The notes beneath the pieces are model-generated. The model was not told the DNA's origin and ran no database searches. It saw only the letters and a list, made by a program, of their open reading frames with translations. Positions 25,198 through 34,296 of a stretch of 64,000 nt of DNA are shown here, one piece after another. The position numbers were made by a program, and so were the translations under genes. This DNA comes from Micromonospora sp. C95 (lineage in GTDB: Bacteria > Actinomycetota > Actinomycetes > Mycobacteriales > Micromonosporaceae). The DNA lies in assembly GCF_018070465.1 (NCBI RefSeq), contig NZ_JAGPXT010000001.1:62001-126000 (forward strand), written 5' to 3'. Every line of letters starts with the position of its first letter. The stretch's first letter is position 1.

Positions 25198-26729
25198 GCT
25201 GTGGCGGTGGCCGGGATGGTGAGCAGGTCGTGGAGCTGATCGGGGCAGTCGCGCAGGTCGGCGGTGGCGACGTGGCGGGCGATGCGGGCACGGTCGAGCA
25301 CCGCGATGTCGTGCGCGACGTGGAGGGCGAGGGGCAGGTTCTGCTCGGCGAGCAGGACGGCGGTGCCGCGGTTGGCGAGGCTGGTGATGATCGCCGCGAG
25401 GTGGCTGATGACGGCGGGAGCGAGTCCTTCGGAGGGTTCGTCCAGCAGCAGCACGTCGGGTGCGGCGACGAGCGCGCGGGCGAGGGCGAGCATCTGCTGC
25501 TCGCCGCCGGAGAGTTGGTCGGGTCGGTGGTGGCGCCGCTCGGCCAGGGCCGGGAACAGGTCGAGAACCTGCCGCGGGGTGACGGTGCGGGCACGGGTGG
25601 GATGTGGTGTGGGTAGGGCGAGGTGTTCGTCGACGGTGAGTCCGGCGAACAGACGGCGGCCCTGGGGGACGAGACCGAGACCGGCGCGGGCCCGGGCGCG
25701 GGTGTCGAGCCCCGCGACGGATCGACCGTGCAGGTGGATGTCGCTGCCGGGCCCGGCCGGGTGCAGGCCGGCGATGGTGTTGATCAGGGTGGTTTTCCCG
25801 GCGCCGTTGCGGCCGACGACCGCGGTCACTCGCCCGGCACGCACGTCGAGGGTGATGTCGGTGAGCACGGCAGCGCCGGTGTAGCCGGCACGCAGGTCGC
25901 GTACCCGCAGGACAGGCGCCCCGGTCGGGTGCGGGCAGGCGCTGGCGGCATTGGTGGGGGCTGGTGGGCTGGTGGGGGTGGCGCCGAGGTAGACGCGGCG
26001 TACGTCGGGGTGGTCGCGGATGTCGGTGGGTGTGCCGGTGGTGATGTGTCGGCCGTGGTGCAGGACGGTGACGGTGTCGGCGACGGCGGCGACCATGTCG
26101 AGGTTGTGGTCGACCAGCAGCACGCTGATGTCGGCTGGCAGGGCACGGATCAGCTGGGTGAGTCCGGTGATCTCGCCGGTGGTGAGGCCGGCGGACGGTT
26201 CGTCGAGCAGCAGCAGCCGGGGCCGGCCCGCGAGGGCGACGGCGATCTCCAGTCGGCGTTGGTCGCCGTAGGCGAGCCGCGCGGCGGGCAGGTCGGCGTG
26301 GTCGGTGAGGCCGACCTGCGTCAACGCCTGATACGCGGCGGCCACCGCCCGAGGATCGGTACGCAGGGCGGCCAGGCGTTGCCCGGGCACGGCGAGCAGC
26401 ACGTTCTGCGCGGCGGTGAGCGGGCGGGTCAGGGCGGGGTGTTGCCAGGTGCGGGCGATGCCGGCGCGGGCGCGGCGGTGTGGCGGCCAGCGGCGGATGT
26501 CGTGTCCGGCGTAGCGGATGCGGCCCGCGGTCGGGCGCAGGGTGCCGGCGATGAGGTGCAGCAGGGTGGATTTCCCGGCGCCGTTGGGTCCGATGATCGC
26601 GTGCCGGGCACCGGCGTGCAGGTCGAGGCTGACCTCGTCGACAGCGTGGCGGACACCGTAGCTGCGGCTGACACCCTCTAGCCGCAGCAGGGGGCTATTC
26701 GTGTTCGGGTGCGGTGATGGTGTGGTCAT
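25194..26729 (-). CDS. Fused LivG-LivF ABC transporter ATPase
   Basis: The product is 511 aa from ATG 26727-26729. Two complete ATPase domains are joined. The first has IIGPNGAGKST, ARLAYGDQRRLEIA and RLLLLDEPSAGL (LivG type). The second has VVGRNGAGKTT, DQLSGGEQQMLALA and VLLLDEPSEGL (LivF type). The two are separated by about 30 residues near position 250. LivG and LivF are usually two genes; the fusion keeps them in fixed ratio. The gene overlaps LivM upstream and the Cys-rich gene downstream, both by ATGA. Confidence 0.93.
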   Translation of the reverse strand: MTTPSPHPNTNSPLLRLEGVSRSYGVRHAVDEVSLDLHAGARHAIIGPNGAGKSTLLHLIAGTLRPTAGRIRYAGHDIRRWPPHRRARAGIARTWQHPALTRPLTAAQNVLLAVPGQRLAALRTDPRAVAAAYQALTQVGLTDHADLPAARLAYGDQRRLEIAVALAGRPRLLLLDEPSAGLTTGEITGLTQLIRALPADISVLLVDHNLDMVAAVADTVTVLHHGRHITTGTPTDIRDHPDVRRVYLGATPTSPPAPTNAASACPHPTGAPVLRVRDLRAGYTGAAVLTDITLDVRAGRVTAVVGRNGAGKTTLINTIAGLHPAGPGSDIHLHGRSVAGLDTRARARAGLGLVPQGRRLFAGLTVDEHLALPTPHPTRARTVTPRQVLDLFPALAERRHHRPDQLSGGEQQMLALARALVAAPDVLLLDEPSEGLAPAVISHLAAIITSLANRGTAVLLAEQNLPLALHVAHDIAVLDRARIARHVATADLRDCPDQLHDLLTIPATATA

Positions 26730-27724
26730 GGCCGCCTCCACGGGAATCGGCAGGTGAGGTCGGCGAGGCGGTGCCGGGGCAGGTAGGCCAGGAGGAGGAA
26801 GCACAGGCCGAGCAGGGTGGTGCCGTGGCCGGCGAGGAGTCCACCGGCCCAGTCGCGGGCGGCGACGAGCAGGATCGCGCCGGCGCAGGCGCCGGTCATG
26901 CTGCCCGAGCCGATGAGCGCGGCGGCCAGGGCGAGGGCGGAGATGCCCATGGCGGCGTCGGCGGGTGAGACGTACCGGGTGACCGCGATCGACAGGGCAC
27001 CCGCCGCGCCGGCGATGCCACCGGCGAGAACGTAGGCGGCGAGGAGCAGCCGCCCGGGATGGTGTCCGGTGGCCTGGACCCGGGGTTCGTGGGCGGCGAT
27101 GCCCCGCAGCAGCAGGGCGAAGCGGCTGCGGACGAGCAACGCGACGGCGACGCCGATGAGCAGGGTGCAGGCGAGCACGTACAGGTACACCCAGCCCGGT
27201 CGCACCATCGCCGGCAGGCCGGGCAGCGCGATCACGGGCGGGGTGTGGACGCCTTCGCTGCCGCCCGGTGCCCACGCGTTGGCGGCGGCGTGCACGAGTT
27301 CACCGAGGCCGAAGGTGACCATGAGGAAGGTGGTGCCCCGCGCCCGCACCGCCAGCAGACCGGTCACGGCGGCGGCGACCGCCCCGCCAGCGGTGGCCGC
27401 GAGCAACTGGATCGGGCCGAGGCTGGTCACAGTGGCGATCGTGGCGGCGGTGTACGCGCCGACGGCAAGGTAGGCGGCCTGGCCCAACGGCGGCAGTCCG
27501 GCCAGCCCGACCAACACCTGGGCGCTCATGGCGAGCACAGCCATAACCAGGCCGGTGGCGGCGAGGGAGATGACGTACCCGTTGACCAGCCACGGCAGTC
27601 CCACCGCTCCTGCCAGAGCAACGGCTCCCGCGACAGCCGGCAACCACACCGGTATGGAGCGGCGTCGACTGTTCGGCGTAGGGGTGGTGGCTGCACCGGG
27701 GCTGGGGGTGAGGGTGGTGGTCAT
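26726..27724 (-). CDS. Branched-chain amino acid-type ABC permease, LivM-like
   Basis: The product is 332 aa with eight to ten hydrophobic helices. The LivM hallmark region QVLVGLAGLPPLGQAAYLAVGA (here AQVLVGLAGLPPLG and QAAYLAVGAYTAATI) lies near residue 70. The EAA-like loop near residue 215 reads LLLRGIAAHEPRVQATGHHP. It is coupled to the fused ATPase gene and to the LivH-like gene by ATGA overlaps. The ligand may be any LIV-family substrate (amino acid, urea, short amide). Confidence 0.92.
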   Translation of the reverse strand: MTTTLTPSPGAATTPTPNSRRRSIPVWLPAVAGAVALAGAVGLPWLVNGYVISLAATGLVMAVLAMSAQVLVGLAGLPPLGQAAYLAVGAYTAATIATVTSLGPIQLLAATAGGAVAAAVTGLLAVRARGTTFLMVTFGLGELVHAAANAWAPGGSEGVHTPPVIALPGLPAMVRPGWVYLYVLACTLLIGVAVALLVRSRFALLLRGIAAHEPRVQATGHHPGRLLLAAYVLAGGIAGAAGALSIAVTRYVSPADAAMGISALALAAALIGSGSMTGACAGAILLVAARDWAGGLLAGHGTTLLGLCFLLLAYLPRHRLADLTCRFPWRRP

Positions 27725-28599
27725 GCGGGCCGTCCGGGGAGTGTGGTGCGCTGCCGGAGGGTGAGCGCGGCGAGCATGGCGGCGGCGAGAACGAACGCGG
27801 CGGCGCCGGGGGCGAGGGCGACGCCGAGGGTGAGGGTCTGTCCGACGCCGAGTGCGGCGAGCAGGGCGCCGCGGATGCTGCCGAGTCCCCCGACGACGCA
27901 GACGATCAGCGAGTACACCAGGATCGTGGTGTCCGCCCCCGGTGCCGGCCCGATGACCGGGGCGCCGAGCACCCCGGCGGTCACCGCGAGGACTCCCCCA
28001 CCGACCAACACCCCGGTCCGGACGATGCCGGTGCGCAGGCCGATGGCGGCGGCCATCCCCGCGTCGGCGACCACCGCACGCACGACCGCCCCGGTACGGG
28101 AACGTTCGACAAGCCAGAACAGCGCCACGGCCAGCACGGCGGCGACCGCGATGAACCCCAGCCGGTAGACCGGATACTGAAAGGCGCCCAGGCTGACCGA
28201 CCCGGCCACGGCCTGGGGTGGGTCGACCGAGCGCGGCTCGGCGCCGAACACCGTGCTGAACTGGTCGGCGGCGATGTAGGCGACGCCGAGGGTGGCCAGC
28301 ACCTGATCCAACGGCCGATCGGTGAGAGGGCGCACGGCGGCGGCGAGCCCCGCACCGCCGAGAGCGCCCACCGCCACGGCGGCGGCGAGGGCGAGGGTGA
28401 GGCCGGTGAAGCCGCCGTCGGCGAGGTGCCAGGCGAGGTAGGCGCCGGCGAGGTAGAGGGTGCCGTGGGCCATGGAGAACACCCCGGCCACGCCGACGAT
28501 CAGCGTCAGGCCGGCCGCGATGACGAACAGCAGCAGCCCGTGGGCGACCCCGTCCAGCGCGGTGATCGTGTAGGCGTTGACGAGCCCGTCCAGGCCCAC
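27721..28599 (-). CDS. Branched-chain amino acid-type ABC permease, LivH-like
   Basis: The product is 292 aa, starting at GTG 28597-28599 with GGAAGGGAGGG just upstream. Eight hydrophobic helices are visible. LivH features include VAGVFSMAHGTLYLAGAYLA (about residues 35-55), RTGAVVRAVVADAGMAAAIG in the coupling loop, and VVGGLGSIRGALLAAL. The proline-rich or His-rich loops seen in some relatives are absent. It pairs with the LivM-like protein encoded next. Confidence 0.92.
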   Translation of the reverse strand: MGLDGLVNAYTITALDGVAHGLLLFVIAAGLTLIVGVAGVFSMAHGTLYLAGAYLAWHLADGGFTGLTLALAAAVAVGALGGAGLAAAVRPLTDRPLDQVLATLGVAYIAADQFSTVFGAEPRSVDPPQAVAGSVSLGAFQYPVYRLGFIAVAAVLAVALFWLVERSRTGAVVRAVVADAGMAAAIGLRTGIVRTGVLVGGGVLAVTAGVLGAPVIGPAPGADTTILVYSLIVCVVGGLGSIRGALLAALGVGQTLTLGVALAPGAAAFVLAAAMLAALTLRQRTTLPGRPA

Positions 28600-28630
28600 G
28601 ACACCCTCCCTTCCTTTTCTCGGGGGTTTG

Positions 28631-29443
28631 TCAGGCGGGGATGGGGCGTCGGCCGGTGGTGGTGTGCATCAGGTAGCCCGACAGCATCAGCTCCGGGTCC
28701 ATCAGCACCTCCCGCAACTCGGCTAGGTCCTCAGCCGTCATGCCGGCGGCCAGCAGTTCCCGCTCGCGTTGGATGGAGTTGGAGCGGTGCAGCAGGCAGA
28801 TGCCGGTGCCGCCGCGCCAGGACCGGGATTCGATGCGGCTGGTCACGTTGATCAGGCCGGCGCGCAGCATCGCCTCGGGTGCCCGTGTGGCCCAGCCCAT
28901 GTCCGCGCCCCGCGACTCGCCGAAGGACAGCAGGGCGTCCTGGAAGCGTTCGATCAGCTGGGTGGCGCGAGGGCTGGGGCTGGCGCGGATCATGTCCCGC
29001 CAGGTGCAGTCCCAGTCCGCCACCACCAGCACCCCGCCAGGGGCGAGGGCTCGCGCCAGCTGGGTGAGGACCTGTTCGCGTTCGGGTAGGTGCATCAGGA
29101 CCAGCCGGGCCACGATGACCTGCTGCGACCCCTCCAGCTCCATGTTCCGGATGTCGCCGGCTCGGACGGTGACGGTGGGGCCGGCGGTGATGTGGCGGGG
29201 GTCGAGGTCCACGGCGGTGACGTGCCCGTCCGGGGCGACCTGGTCGGCGAGCCAGGCGGTCAGGGTGCCCGCCCCGGCGCCGATGTCGGTGACCCTGCAT
29301 CCCGGTCCCACACCAATCTCCCGCAGGGTCTGTCGGGTGCCCGGGTCGAGGATCTCGCCCAGGTGGCGAAGCTGGTGGGCGGCCTCGTCGGTGGCGTTGT
29401 CGAACATGTACCCGGTCTGTCCGTCAGTGGTGGTCGTGCTCAT
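28631..29443 (-). CDS. Class I SAM-dependent methyltransferase
   Basis: The product is 270 aa from ATG 29441-29443. The SAM motif is VTDIGAGAGTLTAWLADQV (about residues 50-68), then VTAVDLDPRHI and APGGVLVVADWDCTW. The residues after motif III (RDMIRASPSPRATQ) and the Trp-rich end look like small-molecule methyltransferases. It sits between the binding-protein gene and the LivH-like gene, 31 nt before the latter. With the second methyltransferase of the operon it suggests that the transported compound is methylated or is made by methylation; inference only. Confidence 0.87.
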   Translation of the reverse strand: MSTTTTDGQTGYMFDNATDEAAHQLRHLGEILDPGTRQTLREIGVGPGCRVTDIGAGAGTLTAWLADQVAPDGHVTAVDLDPRHITAGPTVTVRAGDIRNMELEGSQQVIVARLVLMHLPEREQVLTQLARALAPGGVLVVADWDCTWRDMIRASPSPRATQLIERFQDALLSFGESRGADMGWATRAPEAMLRAGLINVTSRIESRSWRGGTGICLLHRSNSIQRERELLAAGMTAEDLAELREVLMDPELMLSGYLMHTTTGRRPIPA

Positions 29444-29463
29444 CGCAGGTGCCTCTCTGTTGG

Positions 29464-30786
29464 TCAGGAGCCGAGGGTGGTCAGGGTCTGCACGGTGCGG
29501 TTGACCCACACCTGCCCGTCCTGGGCGACCTCGCGCAGGTAGTACGCCTGCACCGGGGTGTGGTTCTTGGGTCCGAACTGCCAACTTCCGCGGGGCGAGT
29601 CGATGGCTCCGACCCGTGACAGCGCCGCCGTCACCGACTGCGACGTCAACCCGCCCGCCGCCGCGTCCGGTGCGGTCGACGGTGTCGCCTCCGCGCTGGC
29701 CGTCGGGCTGCCCTCGCCGGCTGGTGCCGTGGGGGCGGGTGCGGCGTCGGGTCGGGCGGTCGCTTCGGCGATGGCCCGGTCCAGCACGAGAGCGGCGTCC
29801 CAGGCGCAGACGTGGTAGGTGTTCGGCAGTTTCCCGTCGTTGGCCGAGGTGTAGCGGCGCACGAAGTCCCGGTTGGCCGCGTTGTCGAGGGTGGTGGAGT
29901 AGTTCAGGGCGGTGTAGATGCCCTTGGCCTTCTCCCCCAAGGCCGCCAGTGGTGCGCCTTCGGTGAGGAACCCCGAGGCGTACAGCGGGATGTCGACGCC
30001 GTACTGCCGGTACTGCTTGACGAACTCGATCGCGCTGGCACCGGCGTAGAAGGTGTAGACCGCCGCCGGGGCGGCCTGCTTGATCTGCGTGAGGTAGGGG
30101 GAGAACTCGGTGGTCGGGGCCGGCGCCCACGGCGTCCACGTCGGTTTCCCGTCGGGGTTGGCGAGCTGACCGCCGGCCTCACGGAACGCGTCAACGAAGC
30201 CCGCGATCTGGTCGTGGCCGCCGATGTAGTCCGGGCCGATCACCCACACCCGCCCCTGCCCCACCTTGTCGCGTAGGTAGCCGGCGATCGACGCGCCGGT
30301 CTCCTGGCTCAACCACGACGTCGACCACAGGTAAGTCGGATCATCGACGGTGGAGGGCCGACCGCCGATACCGATCAGCGGCACCTTCGCTTCGTTCAAC
30401 AGCGGATACAGGGTTTGCACCGTGTCGGCGGTCGTCCCACCGACCAGCGCGAGGACCTTGTCCTGCTCGATGAGCTTGCGCGCCGCCGCCAACGCGGTGG
30501 CCTTGCCGTCACCCTCGTCGGCCTCGATCACCTTCACGGGCCGGCCCCCGAGCCGCCCGCCGAGCTTGTCCAGAGCCAGCCGCCAGCCGGCGGCCTGGTC
30601 ATCGCCGATCGCCTTGTAGGGGCCGGACTTCGGCACGATCAACCCGATACGGATCTCATCACCGCCGCTGGTCGAATCACCGAGGCTCGACCCGGTGCAT
30701 CCGGAGACGGCGAGCAACACGGCGGCCACGATGGCGGCGATCGACAGTCGCCGCCGACACCGGCGGGTAGCTGGTGGAGAAGTCAC
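29464..30786 (-). CDS. ABC transporter substrate-binding lipoprotein, LIV family
   Basis: The product is 440 aa, starting at GTG 30784-30786, which overlaps the GTPase stop. The signal peptide ends in lipobox AVSGC. The periplasmic-binding fold of the LIV/amide family is clear: IRIGLIVPKSGPYKAIGDDQ, then VLALVGGTTADTVQTLYPLL, and AKVPLIGIGG. Residues about 330-390 carry an Ala/Pro/Thr-rich insert (DAAPAPTAPAGEGSPTASAE) not usual in the family. It delivers the ligand to the LivH/LivM-like permeases. Confidence 0.92.
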   Translation of the reverse strand: MTSPPATRRCRRRLSIAAIVAAVLLAVSGCTGSSLGDSTSGGDEIRIGLIVPKSGPYKAIGDDQAAGWRLALDKLGGRLGGRPVKVIEADEGDGKATALAAARKLIEQDKVLALVGGTTADTVQTLYPLLNEAKVPLIGIGGRPSTVDDPTYLWSTSWLSQETGASIAGYLRDKVGQGRVWVIGPDYIGGHDQIAGFVDAFREAGGQLANPDGKPTWTPWAPAPTTEFSPYLTQIKQAAPAAVYTFYAGASAIEFVKQYRQYGVDIPLYASGFLTEGAPLAALGEKAKGIYTALNYSTTLDNAANRDFVRRYTSANDGKLPNTYHVCAWDAALVLDRAIAEATARPDAAPAPTAPAGEGSPTASAEATPSTAPDAAAGGLTSQSVTAALSRVGAIDSPRGSWQFGPKNHTPVQAYYLREVAQDGQVWVNRTVQTLTTLGS

Positions 30787-31349
30787 GGAAGTCCTTTCGT
30801 CCGAACGCTGTGATCAGGAAGGGGAAGAGGCCTGCGGTGCCGCTGGTGGGCGGCAGGCTCGGCAGTGATGAGGTGGTGCAGGACAGCCAGGACAGAGGCA
30901 GGTTCCGCCGCGTCGCAGGTCAGCACCGGAACCCGCGACGGAACGCGCAGCGCCTCTCGGATCTCACGGCGGTTACGGGCACCCACGGTCGGCCGATTGA
31001 CCGCCACCAGATACGGCACCTGGCGGGCGTCGAGGAAGTCCAGCGCCGGATACGACGCCGGTAGACAGGTCGTGTCGACCAACACCACCGCCCCGCACGC
31101 GCCGGCAGCGAGGCGGTCCCACAACCACCACCAGCGCCGCTGGTCCGGAGTGGTGCGCAAGGCGACGGTGACACCGCCCGGCAGCGTGGCGTAGCCGATC
31201 TCCCACACACTGCCCGGATAGCCCGCCAACACCGCGTGGCCGCGGCTGGCGGCCCGTAGGAAGCAGGTCTTGCCCACTCCCGGGCCGCCGGCCACCAGCA
31301 CTGTGAGCACGGACGGGCGACCGCCCATCACGCTGACGTCCGTGGACAT
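30783..31349 (-). CDS. CvnD-like small GTPase/ATP-GTP-binding protein
   Basis: The product is 188 aa from ATG 31347-31349 (a GTG at 31361 is possible). The P-loop is VLVAGGPGVGKTCFLRAAS (about residue 18). GAVVLVDTT and VPYLVAVNRP give the G3/G4-like positions, the latter with N but not NKxD. This is the divergent small GTPase (CvnD) of actinomycete conservons. It follows the roadblock gene directly. No DUF742 gene lies between them, unlike a standard cvnABCD order. Its 3' end overlaps the binding-protein gene, which ties the signalling unit to the transporter. Confidence 0.82.
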   Translation of the reverse strand: MSTDVSVMGGRPSVLTVLVAGGPGVGKTCFLRAASRGHAVLAGYPGSVWEIGYATLPGGVTVALRTTPDQRRWWWLWDRLAAGACGAVVLVDTTCLPASYPALDFLDARQVPYLVAVNRPTVGARNRREIREALRVPSRVPVLTCDAAEPASVLAVLHHLITAEPAAHQRHRRPLPLPDHSVRTKGLP

Positions 31350-31372
31350 ACTCACCACCACCGGGCCACGGG

Positions 31373-31780
31373 TCAGTCGGCCGTACGCGGTCCTGGCTTG
31401 ACCGCCTCACCGATGCGCGCGGCCAGCGCCGCCAGCTCGTACGCCACCGCGGCCGGGTCGCAGTCGGCGCGCGCCAACGCCGCCAGCGACGATCCGTCGG
31501 GCACCTGCTGCACGACCAAGATGCCGTCGTGCATCACCAACATCTGGAACTGCACACCGCCGGTCTGCAGCAGGTCCGTGGCACCACGCGCCAGGCTGAC
31601 CAGACCGGACACGATCGCGGCGAGCTGGTCACCCCGGTCGGCGTCCAGCGCGGCGGTGCTGGCCAGCAGCAGCCCATCACCGGACACCGCGACGACGTGC
31701 GCCACGGCCGGCATCTGCCGGGCCAAGCCATCCAACACGACCGAGAGTTGAGGGTGGCGGGAAACGGTACTGACGCTCAT
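31373..31780 (-). CDS. CvnB-like roadblock/LC7 protein
   Basis: The product is 135 aa. The roadblock/LC7 fold is recognised by LDGLARQMPAVAHVVAVSGD, GLLLASTAALDADRGDQLAA and QFQMLVMHDGILVVQQVPDG. In conservons this protein partners the kinase and GTPase and may regulate nucleotide exchange. Its ATG overlaps the kinase stop by 1 nt. The spacing and order (kinase, roadblock, GTPase) identify the unit. Confidence 0.9.
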   Translation of the reverse strand: MSVSTVSRHPQLSVVLDGLARQMPAVAHVVAVSGDGLLLASTAALDADRGDQLAAIVSGLVSLARGATDLLQTGGVQFQMLVMHDGILVVQQVPDGSSLAALARADCDPAAVAYELAALAARIGEAVKPGPRTAD

Positions 31781-34296
31781 CAGCGTTCTCCTGTCGAAAG
31801 GGGAGGAGTAGAAGACGCGGCCCGCAGGCCACGCACCGTGCCGGCGACCTGCGCCCGAATCGCCGCCGGGTCGATTCGCCTCGACGGTTCGGGCAACGGC
31901 CGCGTTGTCGGCAGCCCGCCCGGCACCACATGCGCCTGCGGGCGTCGTCGAGGAAGACCAGACGCGGTACGCCCATCGGTGGACGGTTCAACGGCCGACG
32001 TCGCCGCCTGCCAGCCCGCGTCCGCGGCCGTGCGGAAACCGCCGCCGTCGTCGGTTCCCGGCCACAGCCACGGCGACTGGGCCGCCATCTCCTGAAACAT
32101 GGGCGGCTCCCCCGGCTCCGCCGAACCTGGCGGCAGCGGTCGTCGCTGGCGAGGCACCGCCGGCAGCTCCACCGTCGCGTCCACCGGTGTCGGTGGTGGC
32201 GGCTGTGGTGACGCCACCGGCGCCGGGGCGGTGGGTCCCGCCCACCCGACACCAGCCCAGGGCATCGATGGAGAGGCAGGCGACTCCGCTACGGGGGCAG
32301 GCCGCGGTGTGTGCTGGACCTGGCCCGGCACGACGATCTCCCGCACCCGTACCCGCGTCACGTACACCGCAGGCACCACCACCTCAGCGGTCAGACCAGT
32401 GGGCCGGGTGGCATTCAGCCGTACCCGCACCCCGAACTCGCGCGCCAGGCGGGATACAACGACCAAACCCATCTGGTCGGTGACAGCGACCTCCACCTCC
32501 GGACTCGCCAACAAGCTGTTGGCGCGCGCGAACTGCTCAGGAAGCAACCCAAGACCGGAATCGACCACGAGGACCTGCACATCGTGTCCGGACCACACCC
32601 CGAACACCTGCACCTCACCGGCGGAGAACCGGGTCGCGTTGTCCAACAACTCCGCCAGAATCGACTTCACCGCGTCCACGGCACGAGCGTCGATCTCCAC
32701 CTCGACCAGCCGCCGAACGCTGATCCGCGCGAACCCCTCAGTCTCCGACAACGCCGCGTTGACCAGATCACTGAGCACGACAGGCTCACGCTGCGACTGG
32801 CCAGGCCCCCCGCCAGCCACGATCAACAGGTTCGCCCCATAACGGCGCAGCCGAGTCGCCTGCTGATCCGCGGTAAACACCTTCGCCAGCCGGTCCGGAT
32901 CCTCCTCGTCCAGCTCCAGCAAATCGATGCTGCCCAACAACTGATCGGTCAACGTCTGCACCCGGCGACCAACAGAAGTGATCATGGCGCTCACCACGGC
33001 ACGACTCCGCGCCTGACCGACCGCCGCGTCCACTGCGGCCTTCAACACCAGGTTGAAGGCCTCCGCGACCCGACCCACCTCGTCGCGGCCAACCACGGGA
33101 ACCGCCACCCCACCGGCACCGCCGGCCAGGTTCTGCGCCGCCGTCGGATCCGACGTCGCCCGCAACCGCCGCACCAACGCGGGCAACTCCACATCCGTCA
33201 CCCGCCGGGCACCCTGCTCAAGCGACGACAACTGAGCCACCAGCGACCCGGCCACCCGCACTGCCGTCACCACCGCCACCAGCAACATCACCAGCAGCAC
33301 CACGGCCTGGACCACCGCCACGCGGACCTGCGCCAACCACAGGTCATCAGCCGCAGCCGCGACATCGGCGTTCACCGCCGCCTGCACCTGCGCCAGCAGA
33401 TCCGCCCGGGCGGTCATCACCCGGCTCCACTGCTCAGCACCACCCGGCAACCGCACCGGCTCGTACACGCCGGTGCCCGACACCGCCCCGTCCAAGCGCA
33501 CGGCGGCCAACACGTCAGGGCCGGTCAACGTCCGACCCAAGAACGCCTGCCACGACGACCGAGCAAGTCCATCAAACTCGCGCAACGCCTCGTCCTGCAC
33601 CGACCGCGCGGCCACAATCTCGGCATGCAGCGCCGGAGTCAACCGCCGCGCCGCCACCGCCTGCAACACCGCCACTTCCTGCTGACCCACCGACTCCCGA
33701 GCACGCGACAACGCCGCCGACGCCCGCATCTCATCGGCGAGCTGCGGAGAAACCCCGCTCTGAGCCACGGCGGGCAGCACGTCGTCAAGATCAGCGATGA
33801 CGCCTCGATAGGCGAAGGCCACCGCCGACAACGACACCCGACCATCACCACGCACCCGCTGCCGCTGCGCTCCCAACTCCGCCAAACCGGCGTGGACCCT
33901 GGCCAACACCACTCGCACGGACTCCGGAGGCCCATCAAGCCGGTCACGCTGCTCGCGGAACCGCGAAACTGCCCGATCCGTGCCCTGGACCGCGCGCTCG
34001 AAATCCGCAGGAGTAACCGTCGAGCCAGGCAGCAGCAGACCCACCGCAGCGTTCCGCTCGACCTGTAACCGCTGCGTCACCTCCGCGGCGGCCCCACTCG
34101 CGATGAACATGTCACCGGCGCGCTGGGCTGCGTCAGCCTCTCTAGCTGACGCCCAAAGGCCGAACCCCGTCGACAGCACCGCAGCCAGCACGGTCGGCAC
34201 TACGATCAGCGCCGCCTTGAGCCGAACAGGAAGGTCCGCCAACGGACGCACCCTGGCGGCGATGCCTCGTCTCGCAGCGCTTTTCAACCCCGTCAC
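31780..34296 (-). CDS. CvnA-like sensor histidine kinase with NIT and HAMP domains
   Basis: The product is 838 aa. A first membrane segment (LKAALIVVPTVLAAVLSTGF, about residues 27-46) and a second (AVVQAVVLLVMLLVAVVTAV, about 325-345) bound a large extracellular nitrate-sensor-like (NIT) domain. HAMP follows, then a GHKL ATPase region (ILAELLDNATRFSAGEVQVF with the N-box, then VDSGLGLLPEQF and QMGLVVVSRLAREFG for the G-boxes). No typical H-box is visible, usual in CvnA proteins. The last 200 residues are Pro-rich. It is the first gene of the 12.6 kb operon. Confidence 0.87.
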   Translation of the reverse strand: MTGLKSAARRGIAARVRPLADLPVRLKAALIVVPTVLAAVLSTGFGLWASAREADAAQRAGDMFIASGAAAEVTQRLQVERNAAVGLLLPGSTVTPADFERAVQGTDRAVSRFREQRDRLDGPPESVRVVLARVHAGLAELGAQRQRVRGDGRVSLSAVAFAYRGVIADLDDVLPAVAQSGVSPQLADEMRASAALSRARESVGQQEVAVLQAVAARRLTPALHAEIVAARSVQDEALREFDGLARSSWQAFLGRTLTGPDVLAAVRLDGAVSGTGVYEPVRLPGGAEQWSRVMTARADLLAQVQAAVNADVAAAADDLWLAQVRVAVVQAVVLLVMLLVAVVTAVRVAGSLVAQLSSLEQGARRVTDVELPALVRRLRATSDPTAAQNLAGGAGGVAVPVVGRDEVGRVAEAFNLVLKAAVDAAVGQARSRAVVSAMITSVGRRVQTLTDQLLGSIDLLELDEEDPDRLAKVFTADQQATRLRRYGANLLIVAGGGPGQSQREPVVLSDLVNAALSETEGFARISVRRLVEVEIDARAVDAVKSILAELLDNATRFSAGEVQVFGVWSGHDVQVLVVDSGLGLLPEQFARANSLLASPEVEVAVTDQMGLVVVSRLAREFGVRVRLNATRPTGLTAEVVVPAVYVTRVRVREIVVPGQVQHTPRPAPVAESPASPSMPWAGVGWAGPTAPAPVASPQPPPPTPVDATVELPAVPRQRRPLPPGSAEPGEPPMFQEMAAQSPWLWPGTDDGGGFRTAADAGWQAATSAVEPSTDGRTASGLPRRRPQAHVVPGGLPTTRPLPEPSRRIDPAAIRAQVAGTVRGLRAASSTPPLSTGER

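Noticed and set aside
30783-31780. DUF742 (CvnC) gene between roadblock and GTPase
   Set aside because: Only 23 nt separate the genes and no frame there encodes it.
32311-34068. 585-codon plus-strand open frame opposite the kinase
   Set aside because: It is a shadow of the CvnA-like gene; His/Gln/Arg-rich without domain content.
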